A stretch of 40,286 nucleotides of DNA, taken from positions 1 through 40,286 of the IMG/VR virus record IMGVR_UViG_3300049003_000123. The stretch is one strand, 5' to 3'. The notes below the pieces were generated by a model. That model was not told the DNA's origin. It saw only the letters and a program-made list of their open reading frames with translations, and did no database searches. This stretch comes from a virus. Positions within the stretch are counted from its first letter, which is position 1. The number at the start of each line of letters is the position of its first letter. Below are positions 29,303 through 38,462 of this stretch, piece by piece. The translations under genes were made by a program, and so were the position numbers.

Positions 29303-30805
29303 ATGGCTATCTCGAACCTCATTGCCAACCTCTACACCGTTGAAGCGGCCGCAAACGCAGCTTCTTCTGCGCTCAGCGGAATCAGCGCCATAGGTGCCCC
29401 GTCCGGCGCCGCGCCGATCGACGACGCCACAGCGAAGCGCGCCGAGTTGAACATCATCGAGCTCGACGAAACCGCGGCGAAGATCTCCGCAGACGTCGAT
29501 CAGCACAAGGAACTCGTCAAGTCGGAGGAAGCGGTTGCAACGAAGATCGGCGAGCACATCTCCGATCTGCAGAACACGCTCACGGAATCGAATGACCAGC
29601 TCGCGAAGATGCGGGAGGCGGCGGGGCTCAGCGATTCGAGCGGAGTCGGTGCGGAAAAGAAGAAGCTCACGGACGATCTGAACGAAGCGCGCGCGCGGCT
29701 TCAATACCTCGAAGACAAATCGAAGGGAACGGCCGAGGATCTGAAGGCGATCGAGGAGCAAAAGAAAGCGGTCACCGATCTCACCGCGCAGCTCACGGAC
29801 GCGGAGAAGCGGCTTCGCATCGCCGATTACGAATTGACGCACAGCGACGCGTGGCAGAAGCAGTTGCAGGCCATTGCGGACCAGCAGGCGGTCATCAAAG
29901 CCGAGCAGCAGAAACAGGCCGACGAGAAAAAGCATCTCGACGAGATGAAGGAAGACCTGGCCGCGCGCGAAGCGAAGGCGCAGAAGGTTGCCGACGATCG
30001 CGCGGCGCAGCAGGCCATCCTCGATAAACAGCAGCAGGACGCGCAGGCAGCAGCGACCGCGCAGCGGAAGGCTGATCTGGAAAAGGAATTGGGCGACGTG
30101 GCCACGGTCACAACGGCGCGCGTCGGCATCATCCACGCCGCCGCGGCCGCGGCCGTGCAAACGGTGCAGACCGCGGTGAGTGATGCGGGGACGCAGCTGC
30201 AGGACGTCGCCGCGCAGGTCTCGACGACGATCGCCAACACGGCGACGCAGGCGGTGGAGACGGCGGGAACAGCGATCAAGGCGCAGGTATCGTCGGCGAT
30301 GAAGTCGCTGCTCGACCTGGTTGGCGGTGGATCTCAGACGTCGCAGGACGTGCAGGGCGGACCGGACAATCGCGACATCGGGAGCCAGTTCGCAGGGCAG
30401 TTCTTCGACGAGACCGGAAAGATCGCCGGCGGCTCGATCACGGACGCGACGTACGCCGATTACGTGAAGTCCTACGAAACGGCAAAGAAGCGCTATGCGG
30501 ACGACTACAAGAGCGGGAATCTGCAAGACCAGTTTGCCGAGGCGCGGCAAATGATGCAGCTCGAGATGATCTGGCAGCAGCTCGGCGGCTTCGCGCGCTT
30601 CAACTCCCAAACGCTCGAGCAGATCGTCTCAAAACTCAACGACACGAACAGCGCGATCAACAGCGTGCGTAGGACCGTCTCCGCGCCTCCGCCCCTTCCT
30701 CGCATGACGCCCGAACGCGCGCTGAGGTTCAAGCCAACGATCGCGCCGAAGAAGGATGACTCGAAAACGATGCTGCAGGTTTTGATCAGGACGGGGCAAC
30801 TCTGA
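29303..30805 (+). CDS. long coiled-coil tail protein
   Basis: A 500-residue protein starting six bases after the tape measure stop. Residues about 45-270 are an almost unbroken coiled coil rich in Ala, Lys, Glu and Gln. A Val/Thr/Ala-rich amphipathic region (about 275-335), a globular segment and a Pro-rich C-terminus follow. Position and shape suggest a second tape-measure-like or tail-tip-internal protein. No catalytic motif is visible. G+C is high here, unlike the gene before it. It overlaps the next gene by one base. Confidence 0.6.
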   Translation: MAISNLIANLYTVEAAANAASSALSGISAIGAPSGAAPIDDATAKRAELNIIELDETAAKISADVDQHKELVKSEEAVATKIGEHISDLQNTLTESNDQLAKMREAAGLSDSSGVGAEKKKLTDDLNEARARLQYLEDKSKGTAEDLKAIEEQKKAVTDLTAQLTDAEKRLRIADYELTHSDAWQKQLQAIADQQAVIKAEQQKQADEKKHLDEMKEDLAAREAKAQKVADDRAAQQAILDKQQQDAQAAATAQRKADLEKELGDVATVTTARVGIIHAAAAAAVQTVQTAVSDAGTQLQDVAAQVSTTIANTATQAVETAGTAIKAQVSSAMKSLLDLVGGGSQTSQDVQGGPDNRDIGSQFAGQFFDETGKIAGGSITDATYADYVKSYETAKKRYADDYKSGNLQDQFAEARQMMQLEMIWQQLGGFARFNSQTLEQIVSKLNDTNSAINSVRRTVSAPPPLPRMTPERALRFKPTIAPKKDDSKTMLQVLIRTGQL

Positions 30806-31497
30806 TGACGGCACGTGGATCCAAGGCGAGCGAGCCGGGCATCGTCGATCGATTCAGGATCAATGACGACACGTTCGACATGCCGGTCACTGGCGGGTAC
30901 GTCGCCGATGCCGCTCTGCAGCAGGCGGCATTTCAATCGATGGCCGGGGGCGGAACGTTATCGATGCCATTCCGTGGATCGGGCATGCCCGATCGATCGG
31001 ACCTCTACACGTTCGAACTGCCGTACGACATCGACGAGACGAACAGTCCGATGGCTGAGAAGTTGGAAATCGTCCGGGCGACGTTCGGACCGCACTTTTT
31101 CACGGATTGGAAGCAACGGCTGTACGTCTTCTCGTTCCGCGCGAACCAGGCGTTTGGGTATCTGCCCCGCGAGGACGCGTTCGCGCGATGGGGTGAAGGA
31201 ACCTCGGCCGAGATCACGGTCGGCGCGACTCCGGTGGCGACGATCGTCTACAAGCCGGCCGTCGCCGAGGCGGACGTTGTAACGGCCGGTGAAGCGTGGA
31301 TCGCATCGACGGCCGTTCGTCATCCTGTGAGTGGGCTGTACGTCGCACCGTTCAAGTTGGGAACGCCATCCGTGGCGGCGGCGCGGGTGATCGTTCGCTA
31401 TATCCCGGCGTTCCGCGGCGACGTCGTGAACATGCCGACGACGTTCTCCGCAACCGGACGTGAAGACAAGCACCTCTACTTCCAAGAGATCAACTGA
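30805..31497 (+). CDS. probable distal tail / baseplate protein
   Basis: A 230-residue protein whose ATG overlaps the preceding TGA (TGATG). It appears beta-rich (FRINDDTFDMPVTGGYV, RLYVFSFRANQAFG, ARVIVRYIPAF), without signal peptide or membrane segment. Distal tail proteins of siphophages come at this point, between tape measure and hub, and have similar size. The call is from gene order; I recognise no diagnostic motif. Confidence 0.5.
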   Translation: MTARGSKASEPGIVDRFRINDDTFDMPVTGGYVADAALQQAAFQSMAGGGTLSMPFRGSGMPDRSDLYTFELPYDIDETNSPMAEKLEIVRATFGPHFFTDWKQRLYVFSFRANQAFGYLPREDAFARWGEGTSAEITVGATPVATIVYKPAVAEADVVTAGEAWIASTAVRHPVSGLYVAPFKLGTPSVAAARVIVRYIPAFRGDVVNMPTTFSATGREDKHLYFQEIN

Positions 31498-33758
31498 TGG
31501 AACTCAATCCACTCCTGGCGCTCAAGGTTTCGACGCGAGCGCAGGCGAATGCTTTCGCTCCGGAGTTCGACGTGTCGACGCGCTCAGTGCGCTCGGCATC
31601 CGACGCGCTGGCGTGGACGCTCACCATCACGCGCGAGCTCGCAGCCGCGCTGGAGTCGTCGGAGCGGGTGATTGGGATCGTGATTGAGATCGACAAAGGG
31701 GACGGAGTACTCGTCCCGCTTCTTCAAACAGAGATCGATGGAACTGTGAACCTGAAGGCATCGCGCGACGGCTACGGTTCGCGCACGTTGTCGTTCACTG
31801 TGAAGGTGCCGCCATCGGAGTCGCCGTTTTACACGGCGTGGTCGCGCGCTCCGCACCGCGTGAAAATGACCGGATTCCTCGGCCTGCCAGGCACGATGCA
31901 GCCGCGGCCGATGTTCATCGGCCACGTGGCGCAGTGTTCGTGGGAAGCATATCCATCGCTGCTCCGGATCGATTGCCAGGACCTCTCCGCGCTGTTGTCG
32001 TCGGAGATGCTGGCCTACAACCTCGAGCCGGGATCGCTGCGCACGCGGAAGAGCGTTTTCCGCGAAATCTTCGAACCGTACCTCACGCTGCACGGCATCG
32101 AATTCGGCAGTCTCGATTTCGGCTCGAACGATGGGGGATTGCTCTACAAAGGGATCTCCGAGGGCGGCACGGTGAGCCTGCTGCAATGGGCGGCCGCGTT
32201 TCTGGCGCCGATCGCGCGCAGGCTGAACTTCGGAGACGGCTCATGCAACGTAGAGCCGTCGTACGTATCCAGTCCGGTGGTCCGGACGTACCGCGCGAAC
32301 GATATCGCCAACCTGACGGTCTCGTTGCCGGGGACGTCCGATCCGAATGCGGTGGTGATGTCGGGGACGGTGTTCGCGTACATCGGACCGAGCGGGCATC
32401 GCACGGAGATCGAGATCAAAGTCACGCGTGGCGTGTTCGCGCCGGCGAGCGCGCTACGGCGGCAGGATCATGGCACCGGGGTCATCTCTGATCTGGCCGG
32501 GGAGATCGCGGCAGTCGATCAGGAAGTGAGCCGCACGATCACAACGCGCATCTACAACGCTGGAACGATCGTCGGCACGTCGGAACAGGAGTGGGGTTGG
32601 TACTCAGCGCGTGCCTGTCTGAATGAGCAGCTGGCGGACGGCAGCATCACGTGGAATCACGCCTTCGATGTGTACCAATACGCCGATGGCTCGTGGCGGA
32701 TGGAAGCGCAGCAGCAGTACCAACTTCTGCGACAAACCGTAACGGAAAAGCGGTTCAGCGCAGGTAATCCAGCCGTCGTCAACGAGGAGTTGACCACGGT
32801 GCATCAGTTCAGCGCGTGCATCGTTCCGCTCGGCTTCATCGATGAGGCGGGAGTCGAGATGCGCTTCCCCGCATTTCTGACTGCCGACGGAATCGGGTGG
32901 TTTGCAGGTTGCGAGTTTTTCGAGGATGAAAGAGCGCCGGAGGGCTTCGGCACGTTGACAGTAGCGATCGACGCCACCGCGCTGGCTGCGAATGGACGTC
33001 GCCTCGCAAGCAACCATGGTTACTGCGCGACGCTACACCGTTTGGATTACGGATTTACAGAGTCTTCAGAAGCTGATGGTGCCTCCATCTCCAAAACGAC
33101 CACCCTTACACAGAGCTACGGGGCATTCTCTATCCCGTATGGCCCGCCGCCGATCGGCGCGAGCGCCTATATCTTCGGTCCGGTCTCGACGCCACGGTAC
33201 GGCCCGATGACTACAGCCTTCAACTATGTAGGTCTCGATCCGCAAGTCATCACGATCTTTGCGCCAATTGACGAGACATCGCACAGAGAGACGGTCGTCG
33301 TCCGAGATTTCGAACAGTGGATAGACGTTGACGCGTCGCGAATCGTTGCGATTCCTGTTGCGGGCGAGCGGATCGTGGCCGGCGCGATTCCGAAAATACA
33401 ACGCGCTACCGCAGGCCAGGCCGCGCAGCCCGCATCCGTGACGGTAGTCGACGCGGTCCGCGAAGCTCTGCTTGGAAAAGAGGTTGACGACCATCAGCAG
33501 AACGATTTCTGCGAGACGCTCGATGAGTTGAAGGTCTGCGCGCTCGAGCTGCTGCGCGAGAAAGCCCCGGCGGTGGAATTCGACGCGCTGATCGATTGGA
33601 CTGCTGCGCCGGGCAAAGCGATCGCTCTCCTGCTGCCCGATGCAATCCCCGCGGGTGAAGTGCTGACCGCGTGGGATCTCGAATGGGTGTTGAACGGCAT
33701 GACGGGCGAGAACAAACAGCATGTGATCGCGCGGTGGTTGCCGCAGGAGCTTCGCTGA
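31497..33758 (+). CDS. probable tail hub / tip protein
   Basis: A 753-residue protein, ATG overlapping the preceding TGA (TGATG). It has a mix of beta-rich and helical domains. The first 350 residues include SRTLSFTVKVPP-like strands and LLRIDCQDLSALLSSEML, as seen in phage hub proteins that cap the tube. The middle holds YADGSWRMEAQQQYQLLRQTV, and the C-terminal 120 residues are helical. No peptidase or muramidase motif is visible. Position after the distal tail-like gene and size support a hub or tail-associated protein. Confidence 0.55.
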   Translation: MELNPLLALKVSTRAQANAFAPEFDVSTRSVRSASDALAWTLTITRELAAALESSERVIGIVIEIDKGDGVLVPLLQTEIDGTVNLKASRDGYGSRTLSFTVKVPPSESPFYTAWSRAPHRVKMTGFLGLPGTMQPRPMFIGHVAQCSWEAYPSLLRIDCQDLSALLSSEMLAYNLEPGSLRTRKSVFREIFEPYLTLHGIEFGSLDFGSNDGGLLYKGISEGGTVSLLQWAAAFLAPIARRLNFGDGSCNVEPSYVSSPVVRTYRANDIANLTVSLPGTSDPNAVVMSGTVFAYIGPSGHRTEIEIKVTRGVFAPASALRRQDHGTGVISDLAGEIAAVDQEVSRTITTRIYNAGTIVGTSEQEWGWYSARACLNEQLADGSITWNHAFDVYQYADGSWRMEAQQQYQLLRQTVTEKRFSAGNPAVVNEELTTVHQFSACIVPLGFIDEAGVEMRFPAFLTADGIGWFAGCEFFEDERAPEGFGTLTVAIDATALAANGRRLASNHGYCATLHRLDYGFTESSEADGASISKTTTLTQSYGAFSIPYGPPPIGASAYIFGPVSTPRYGPMTTAFNYVGLDPQVITIFAPIDETSHRETVVVRDFEQWIDVDASRIVAIPVAGERIVAGAIPKIQRATAGQAAQPASVTVVDAVREALLGKEVDDHQQNDFCETLDELKVCALELLREKAPAVEFDALIDWTAAPGKAIALLLPDAIPAGEVLTAWDLEWVLNGMTGENKQHVIARWLPQELR

Positions 33759-35239
33759 TGATCAGCCTCGGTCAACATCTTGACGATCGCCAGAAACGGG
33801 GATCGGTCATTCATCCCGCATCCGTCGTCGCCAATCGTGCGGACGGTGACGTCGACGTGACGATCCGCCAGACGCAGAAGACCGTTCGAGCTTCGCGCGG
33901 AAACACCGGAGGAACGTACACGCCGAGGCAGTTGGTGCAGGTGAGCCGCACCGATGCGAGCGGAGTAACGAGCAACACCGGATGGGTGATCATCGGCCCT
34001 GCGCCATCGAGCATGCGCGGATCGTCGAAGGCCTCTCCGCTTTCCGATACCTCACGCAAGAGCGCCGCTGTGGTCACTCGCATCGTCCCCAATCCGGTGA
34101 TCATCACCGCGGGCGAAGTGGAGACGGTGACGCTCTATGGTGTGTTTCCGGAGGGAACGACGGTGACATACGGAAGTGTCGATCTCTCCAACGATGTGCC
34201 GCCGGTCGTCACGAGCTCGCAGATCACGCTCCGTGTTCGCGCGGCCGATGGCGCAACTGAGCAGCACGCGGACCTCTTGATTGATGGCGTTGTTGCTGCG
34301 CCGGAACTGTTTCATCTTGTCCCGGTGGGTTCACCACTGCACAGCATCTGGGCGCTCGTCTACAACGACGACTATGGGACGCAGGCTCTCGTCCGGATCG
34401 ACGCAGCGACGATGACAGTGTTTCATCAATACGATCTCGGCGGCTTCGTTGGTCTGACGTACATCAGCAATAAGAGCGGCACGATCTACGCGAAGTGCGG
34501 TCCGCAGTTTTTCAAGGTCAATGCGGCAACGGGCGCGATGCTCACTCCCGCGGCATGCACAAACAGCTTCGACGAACTGCAACTTGCCGACGCAGGAGAT
34601 TTTCTGCTCTACGGCCACGCATTCGAAGGTGCTCCAGTCCACCTGTTGTCGTTCAGCACCACGACGGATACCGAGGGCGGCTTCTTGCTCGCGAACACGA
34701 GCATGGTCAAAGGCTCCGTGATTGATTGGGATGGGTCGGTCGCGTGGATTGCAGTGGTTGCAGACCTCGGCGCAGGCTTCAACAGCGCCCTCATGAAATT
34801 CGATCTCTCGTCTGCGGTCGATACGAAATACGCCATACCGACAGAGAACATAGCCGCCGACGAGGGCGCGATTTTCGTCAGCGACGGAAGCAGCATCACC
34901 AAACTCGACACATCAACCCTCGTGGTGCTGGCAGGGCCGCACGCGATTACAGCGGGCGGTGGATACCTTGGGGCAGCCACGGAGATGAAAGTTGTCGGTG
35001 GGTATCTCTACGCAACGATTCAAGGCTCCTCGCGGTTCGTCAAGTTCGATCGCGCCTCATTGGCCGAGCTCGGATCGGTAGCGATCGGACATCAGCCGGT
35101 CAGCTTCGCATACGCCTCGGGCGTCTTCTACGTTGGCGACTGGGATGGCGGAATCACCCGCATCGACGCAGCATCGATGACGATCATCGACCGCACCACA
35201 TTCGCCACGAATGACGTCGGCGCCCTGCTGTACCTGTAA
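33758..35239 (+). CDS. tail protein with beta-propeller domain, candidate receptor binding
   Basis: A 493-residue protein with TGATG overlap to the hub gene. The N-terminal 120 residues look like a virion attachment region (TYTPRQLVQVSRTD), followed by an Ig-like segment (PVIITAGEVETVTLYGVFPEGTT). Residues about 195-493 contain about seven repeats of a beta-propeller type (VRIDAATMTV, FKVNAATGAM, MKFDLSSAV, TKLDTSTLVV, VKFDRASLAE, TRIDAASMTI). Such domains bind sugars or proteins, so receptor binding is likely. It ends 12 bases before the next gene. Confidence 0.65.
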   Translation: MISLGQHLDDRQKRGSVIHPASVVANRADGDVDVTIRQTQKTVRASRGNTGGTYTPRQLVQVSRTDASGVTSNTGWVIIGPAPSSMRGSSKASPLSDTSRKSAAVVTRIVPNPVIITAGEVETVTLYGVFPEGTTVTYGSVDLSNDVPPVVTSSQITLRVRAADGATEQHADLLIDGVVAAPELFHLVPVGSPLHSIWALVYNDDYGTQALVRIDAATMTVFHQYDLGGFVGLTYISNKSGTIYAKCGPQFFKVNAATGAMLTPAACTNSFDELQLADAGDFLLYGHAFEGAPVHLLSFSTTTDTEGGFLLANTSMVKGSVIDWDGSVAWIAVVADLGAGFNSALMKFDLSSAVDTKYAIPTENIAADEGAIFVSDGSSITKLDTSTLVVLAGPHAITAGGGYLGAATEMKVVGGYLYATIQGSSRFVKFDRASLAELGSVAIGHQPVSFAYASGVFYVGDWDGGITRIDAASMTIIDRTTFATNDVGALLYL

Positions 35240-35251
35240 AAGGAAAAACGA

Positions 35252-36814
35252 ATGCCTCCCACTCTCCAACTCTGGAACGCGCTGAAGAGCGCGCAGATCG
35301 TCGCACCCATCGCCACAGGTGACATCGACGGCGGTACGATGTTCGGACCAACCGAGTACTGGCTCTACAACGATCTCGGCGGCGCGTCTGCGGATACGAC
35401 CACCGCGCACAACGTCCGCCTGCAGCCCGCCGCGTCAGACGGCGTGTCGCGCGTCATGGGCGGCATTCCGATCCTCGATCAGCGCTGGATGCAGATCGCG
35501 GTCATCGACTTCGACAACACCGGCGACTCCACGATGGAGTTTCAGATCACCGACTACACGGCGATCGGCGCCGCGTATCCACTCATCCTTCGCGACATTC
35601 CAAAGAACTGCGGCCGCAAGATCATCATCCGGTTCGTCGTTCCGTCGGGAGCGAACACCGGCGCCTCGAGCGTGTTCCTGCTGCCGTCGATCGACGACTC
35701 CAGCATCCCCGCGCCCTTCGCCTTGGGAGCAATCAGTGGATCCGGTGTCATCGCAAGCGATCGCGACGCATCGGCGCGGATTCTCCTGCGCGGCCGCGGC
35801 CTCACCGCTGCGGGAACGGACGTGGTCACGATCACGAAAGGCGCCTTCGCGTATGACGGCGCACGGTTGAACGAGCTCGCCGCAACGAAGATCCTGAATC
35901 AGAACGCCGCCGATGGCGCCCTGGCCGCCGGTCAAAGTTACAAAGCCCGCCTCTCGCAGAAATCGGACGGCACAGTCACGGTCACGAAAAGCAACAAAGG
36001 CGCCGCGCCTGCGACTCCGAACGTTCCCGCGGGCGAGATCAACCTCGGCGTGGCCACGGTTGGGTATCAGGCCGGCGGAACCTCCGTCATCAACACGAAC
36101 AACCTCGACATGAGCGGGGTGACGTACGCGGACAACGTGGTCATCGCCGGCGTTGGTCTCATCGTGAGCATCGCGGGCGGGGAAGGGCTGTCGTCGATCG
36201 ATACGGCCACGATCAACGGCTCTGCCTCCGCGCTCAACGTCACCGACAACGCGACCAGCTACATCTGGCGGCTGCAAGACGGAACGTTCTCAGCGACAGC
36301 GTCACGAGTCGCGCCATCGGGCGGCGCCGCGCTGCTCGCGAAGGTCATCGCGGCGGCGGGCGCGATCACGTCGATCGAGGATCTGCGAACGTTCATCGAT
36401 CCAGCGATCTCGGAGCTGCCGGTAACGCTTCGCCTGGCCGGAAGTTTCAACGCAACGATCGACGACTTCGATTTCGCCGAGGCGCCGTGGGATTTCATGA
36501 TCACGCGGGTGCGGCTGATGATCGGGAAGAAGGGAACCTCGACGTCCGGATCATTCAAAGCCGACATTCTCCTGCGCTCGGCCGGGGCGGACCTCGGCGA
36601 CGCAGCCACGTCGATCTACACGTCATCCGGTACGGATGATCAGCGTCCCGCGATCGCGTTCAACGCCGCAGTCCTGAGCGCGGAAAGCATCGATCACGAA
36701 GTGCTTTACGGAGTACGCGGCCAACGTATCTCGGCAAGCCTCGTTGCGGTACCGGGAACGATCTCGGTCGATCCGCGCGACGTGCGCGTTGTTGTTTATC
36801 TGACGAAGCGGTAG
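35252..36814 (+). CDS. tail fibre-like structural protein
   Basis: A 520-residue protein preceded by an AAAAGGAAAA purine tract. It has a beta-rich N-terminal half with many Asp, Gly, Ser and Thr, and a middle segment (GVTYADNVVIAGVGLIVSIAGGEG) with repeat-like strands. A C-terminal beta domain contains VTLRLAGSFNATIDDF. Low-complexity, Ala/Thr/Gly-rich composition and position at the end of the tail operon suit a fibre or accessory baseplate protein. No enzyme motif is seen. Confidence 0.55.
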   Translation: MPPTLQLWNALKSAQIVAPIATGDIDGGTMFGPTEYWLYNDLGGASADTTTAHNVRLQPAASDGVSRVMGGIPILDQRWMQIAVIDFDNTGDSTMEFQITDYTAIGAAYPLILRDIPKNCGRKIIIRFVVPSGANTGASSVFLLPSIDDSSIPAPFALGAISGSGVIASDRDASARILLRGRGLTAAGTDVVTITKGAFAYDGARLNELAATKILNQNAADGALAAGQSYKARLSQKSDGTVTVTKSNKGAAPATPNVPAGEINLGVATVGYQAGGTSVINTNNLDMSGVTYADNVVIAGVGLIVSIAGGEGLSSIDTATINGSASALNVTDNATSYIWRLQDGTFSATASRVAPSGGAALLAKVIAAAGAITSIEDLRTFIDPAISELPVTLRLAGSFNATIDDFDFAEAPWDFMITRVRLMIGKKGTSTSGSFKADILLRSAGADLGDAATSIYTSSGTDDQRPAIAFNAAVLSAESIDHEVLYGVRGQRISASLVAVPGTISVDPRDVRVVVYLTKR

Positions 36815-36847
36815 GACGAATCCAATCCAACATTCGAGGTGACCTAC

Positions 36848-37192
36848 ATGACCGAGCATCATCGGCGTGGAGATGACGACGTGGACCCTGAAATGGCTGC
36901 CCTCGGCCGCGTGAAGTTCGCGACCTGGCGCCAGATCATCGGCGCGTTTATGTGGCTCGGCGCGCTGTCGGCCGGATCATCGGCAACGGCCGTCGCTGTC
37001 ACCCACAAACTCGACACGGCCACGTACAACATCCAGCGGCAGGACGATAGGGACTTGTTGTCCGCAAAGTTGGATGCGCTGGATCGCAGGCTCCAATCGA
37101 TCGAGACATTTCAGGCCCGTCAGGCTGCTGCTGCAGAACAAGCGGCGGCGATCGCGGCAGCCATCCGCGCGCAGCAACAGCCGAAGCCGTAG
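36848..37192 (+). CDS. membrane-anchored coiled-coil protein (possible lysis accessory)
   Basis: A 114-residue protein from ATG 36848, with a GAGGTGA box at 36836-36842. A basic/acidic N-terminus is followed by one membrane helix (about residues 28-50, IIGAFMWLGALSAGSSATAVAV). A coiled coil (about 60-105) and a Gln/Pro end follow. The layout resembles small holin-associated or XhlA-like proteins next to lysis genes. Function is inferred from position after the tail operon. Confidence 0.5.
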   Translation: MTEHHRRGDDDVDPEMAALGRVKFATWRQIIGAFMWLGALSAGSSATAVAVTHKLDTATYNIQRQDDRDLLSAKLDALDRRLQSIETFQARQAAAAEQAAAIAAAIRAQQQPKP

Positions 37193-37239
37193 CCGTAGCC
37201 GCGAAATCCAATCACGAATACAAAGGAGGGAACACCCGC

Positions 37240-37467
37240 ATGCGAAACCGCATCGTAGGCGCAGCTGTTTTCATTCTCATTGTGGCACTGGCGAAGTGTT
37301 CGGTCGCATCAAAGCCAGCTCCTTCCGGACCGTTCGTCCAATGCACGCTGATCGGGCAGACCTTCTACAAATCCGATCCGCCTCCTGAGTTCCCGCAAAA
37401 GCCGCTGCTCATCTACAGGTGCAGCAGAGCCGATGGGAGCGAGCAGACGGTGTACTCGCTTCCGTAA
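37240..37467 (+). CDS. small exported protein
   Basis: A 75-residue protein with a strong AAAGGAGGG box upstream (37222-37230). Residues 1-22 are a signal peptide (MRNRIVGAAVFILIVALAKC). A cysteine at its end resembles a lipobox, but Lys at -1 is wrong for it. The mature part has two further cysteines (FVQCTLIG and IYRCSRA) that may form a disulfide. Family unknown. Its place between putative lysis genes suggests an envelope role. Confidence 0.55.
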   Translation: MRNRIVGAAVFILIVALAKCSVASKPAPSGPFVQCTLIGQTFYKSDPPPEFPQKPLLIYRCSRADGSEQTVYSLP

Positions 37468-37548
37468 CCGTTCGTTAGTCGCCACTTCCCGGACCTGCCA
37501 TCCCGGCAGCGTTGGGATATTTCAAACAACAGAAAGGGTACATAGGTA

Positions 37549-37902
37549 ATGCAAGGTCAAAATAAAGCCGAAGTCATCAAGTTTGCAATGAATGAAGCGC
37601 CCGCCATCATCCAGGGAACGGAGAACGCCATGACGGGCGAACCGGGAGCGGACAAACACGAGATCGCGATGGCTGCGCTCTCGCTGGCCGTCTCCGGCGG
37701 GGAGACGGCAGTCATCGCCGCCAATCCGGCCTACGCCGGGTTCGTGCCGCTCTTCAACGCGCTGATCGGAGCGATCATCCGCGGCGCAGCGTTGCGCGGC
37801 AATCCGTTCAGGCCGCAACCGGTGGTCACGCCGGCTCCCGTCGCCACGCCTGTCGCCGTGGCCATGCCCGACATCGTTAACGGCGTGAGCGCGTCGTCGT
37901 AA
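37549..37902 (+). CDS. hypothetical protein with hydrophobic segment
   Basis: A 117-residue protein; a GAAAGGG tract lies upstream of ATG 37549. Residues 40-85 are rich in Ala, Val and Ile (IAMAALSLAVSGGETAVIAANPAYAGFVPLFNALIGAIIRGAAL), enough for one or two membrane passes or a hydrophobic helical hairpin. The C-terminus is Pro/Val-rich. It sits between a small exported protein and the DUF5675 gene, so a holin is possible. I do not recognise the family. Confidence 0.45.
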   Translation: MQGQNKAEVIKFAMNEAPAIIQGTENAMTGEPGADKHEIAMAALSLAVSGGETAVIAANPAYAGFVPLFNALIGAIIRGAALRGNPFRPQPVVTPAPVATPVAVAMPDIVNGVSASS

Positions 37903-37911
37903 GCGTCACCC

Positions 37912-37938
37912 GCGCGCCGCCGCGCATCGGCGGCGCGC
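37912..37938 (+). other. strong GC hairpin without T-run
   Basis: Perfect 11-base arms (37912-37922 and 37928-37938) enclose a five-base loop in the gap before the DUF5675 gene. No T-run follows, so it may stabilise the transcript or mark a processing site rather than stop transcription. Confidence 0.5.
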
Positions 37939-37965
37939 ATCATCAAGTCATCAGAAGGAATCCAA

Positions 37966-38376
37966 ATGAAACTGCAACTTCTCCGCGACACATTCGGCGA
38001 GTCGTTCACGCTCGGCAAGCTGACCGTAAACGATGCCGACTTCTGCGACACGCTCGAGGATCAAGTCCGGACAGGCCCGAAAGTTCCGCACGAGACGGCC
38101 ATCCCGGACGGCACCTACAAAGTGATTCTCGACATGAGCACGCGTTTCAAGCGGGTGATGCCGCACGTGCTCGATGTACCGGGCTTCGATGGCATCCGCA
38201 TTCACTCGGGCAACACCGACGCCGACACCGAGGGGTGCATCCTGGTCGGCAAGCGCACTGGCAAGGGTGACTTCATCGGTGAGAGCCGCGCCACGTTCGA
38301 AACGCTGCTATCGAAGCTGATGACAGCGAACGCGCACGGCGAAGAGATCACTCTCACCATCGCGCCGAAACCGTAG
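37966..38376 (+). CDS. DUF5675 family protein, candidate cell-wall enzyme
   Basis: A 136-residue protein with an AGAAGGA box. It begins KLQLLRDTFGESFTLGKL and carries DTLEDQVR, TAIPDGTYKV, SRFKR-like and VPGFDGIRIHSGN, then DTEGCILVG. The His80...Gly90-Cys91 pattern resembles the HxxN...TxGC centre of L,D-transpeptidase-like folds. DUF5675 proteins recur near phage lysis genes, and a peptidoglycan-active role is suspected but not shown. This is the only candidate lysis enzyme I found. A strong terminator follows it. Confidence 0.78.
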   Translation: MKLQLLRDTFGESFTLGKLTVNDADFCDTLEDQVRTGPKVPHETAIPDGTYKVILDMSTRFKRVMPHVLDVPGFDGIRIHSGNTDADTEGCILVGKRTGKGDFIGESRATFETLLSKLMTANAHGEEITLTIAPKP

Positions 38377-38403
38377 CACCTTTCCACATTCCTTCGACCC
38401 ATG

Positions 38404-38432
38404 GCCGCCCGGTTGGGCGGCTTTTTCTTTTT
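38404..38432 (+). terminator. intrinsic terminator after the DUF5675 gene
   Basis: GCCGCCC (38404-38410) and GGGCGGC (38415-38421) form a perfect 7-base stem with a GGTT loop, followed directly by TTTTTCTTTTT. It should end the late operon and isolate the two secreted-protein genes behind it. Confidence 0.9.
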
Positions 38433-38462
38433 CCGATCAATTTCGAACAGGAGACGTTCACC

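Noticed and set aside
29192-30610. Reverse-strand 472-codon frame
   Set aside because: Leu/Arg-rich antisense of the coiled-coil and tape-measure genes, with no ribosome box or recognised domain.
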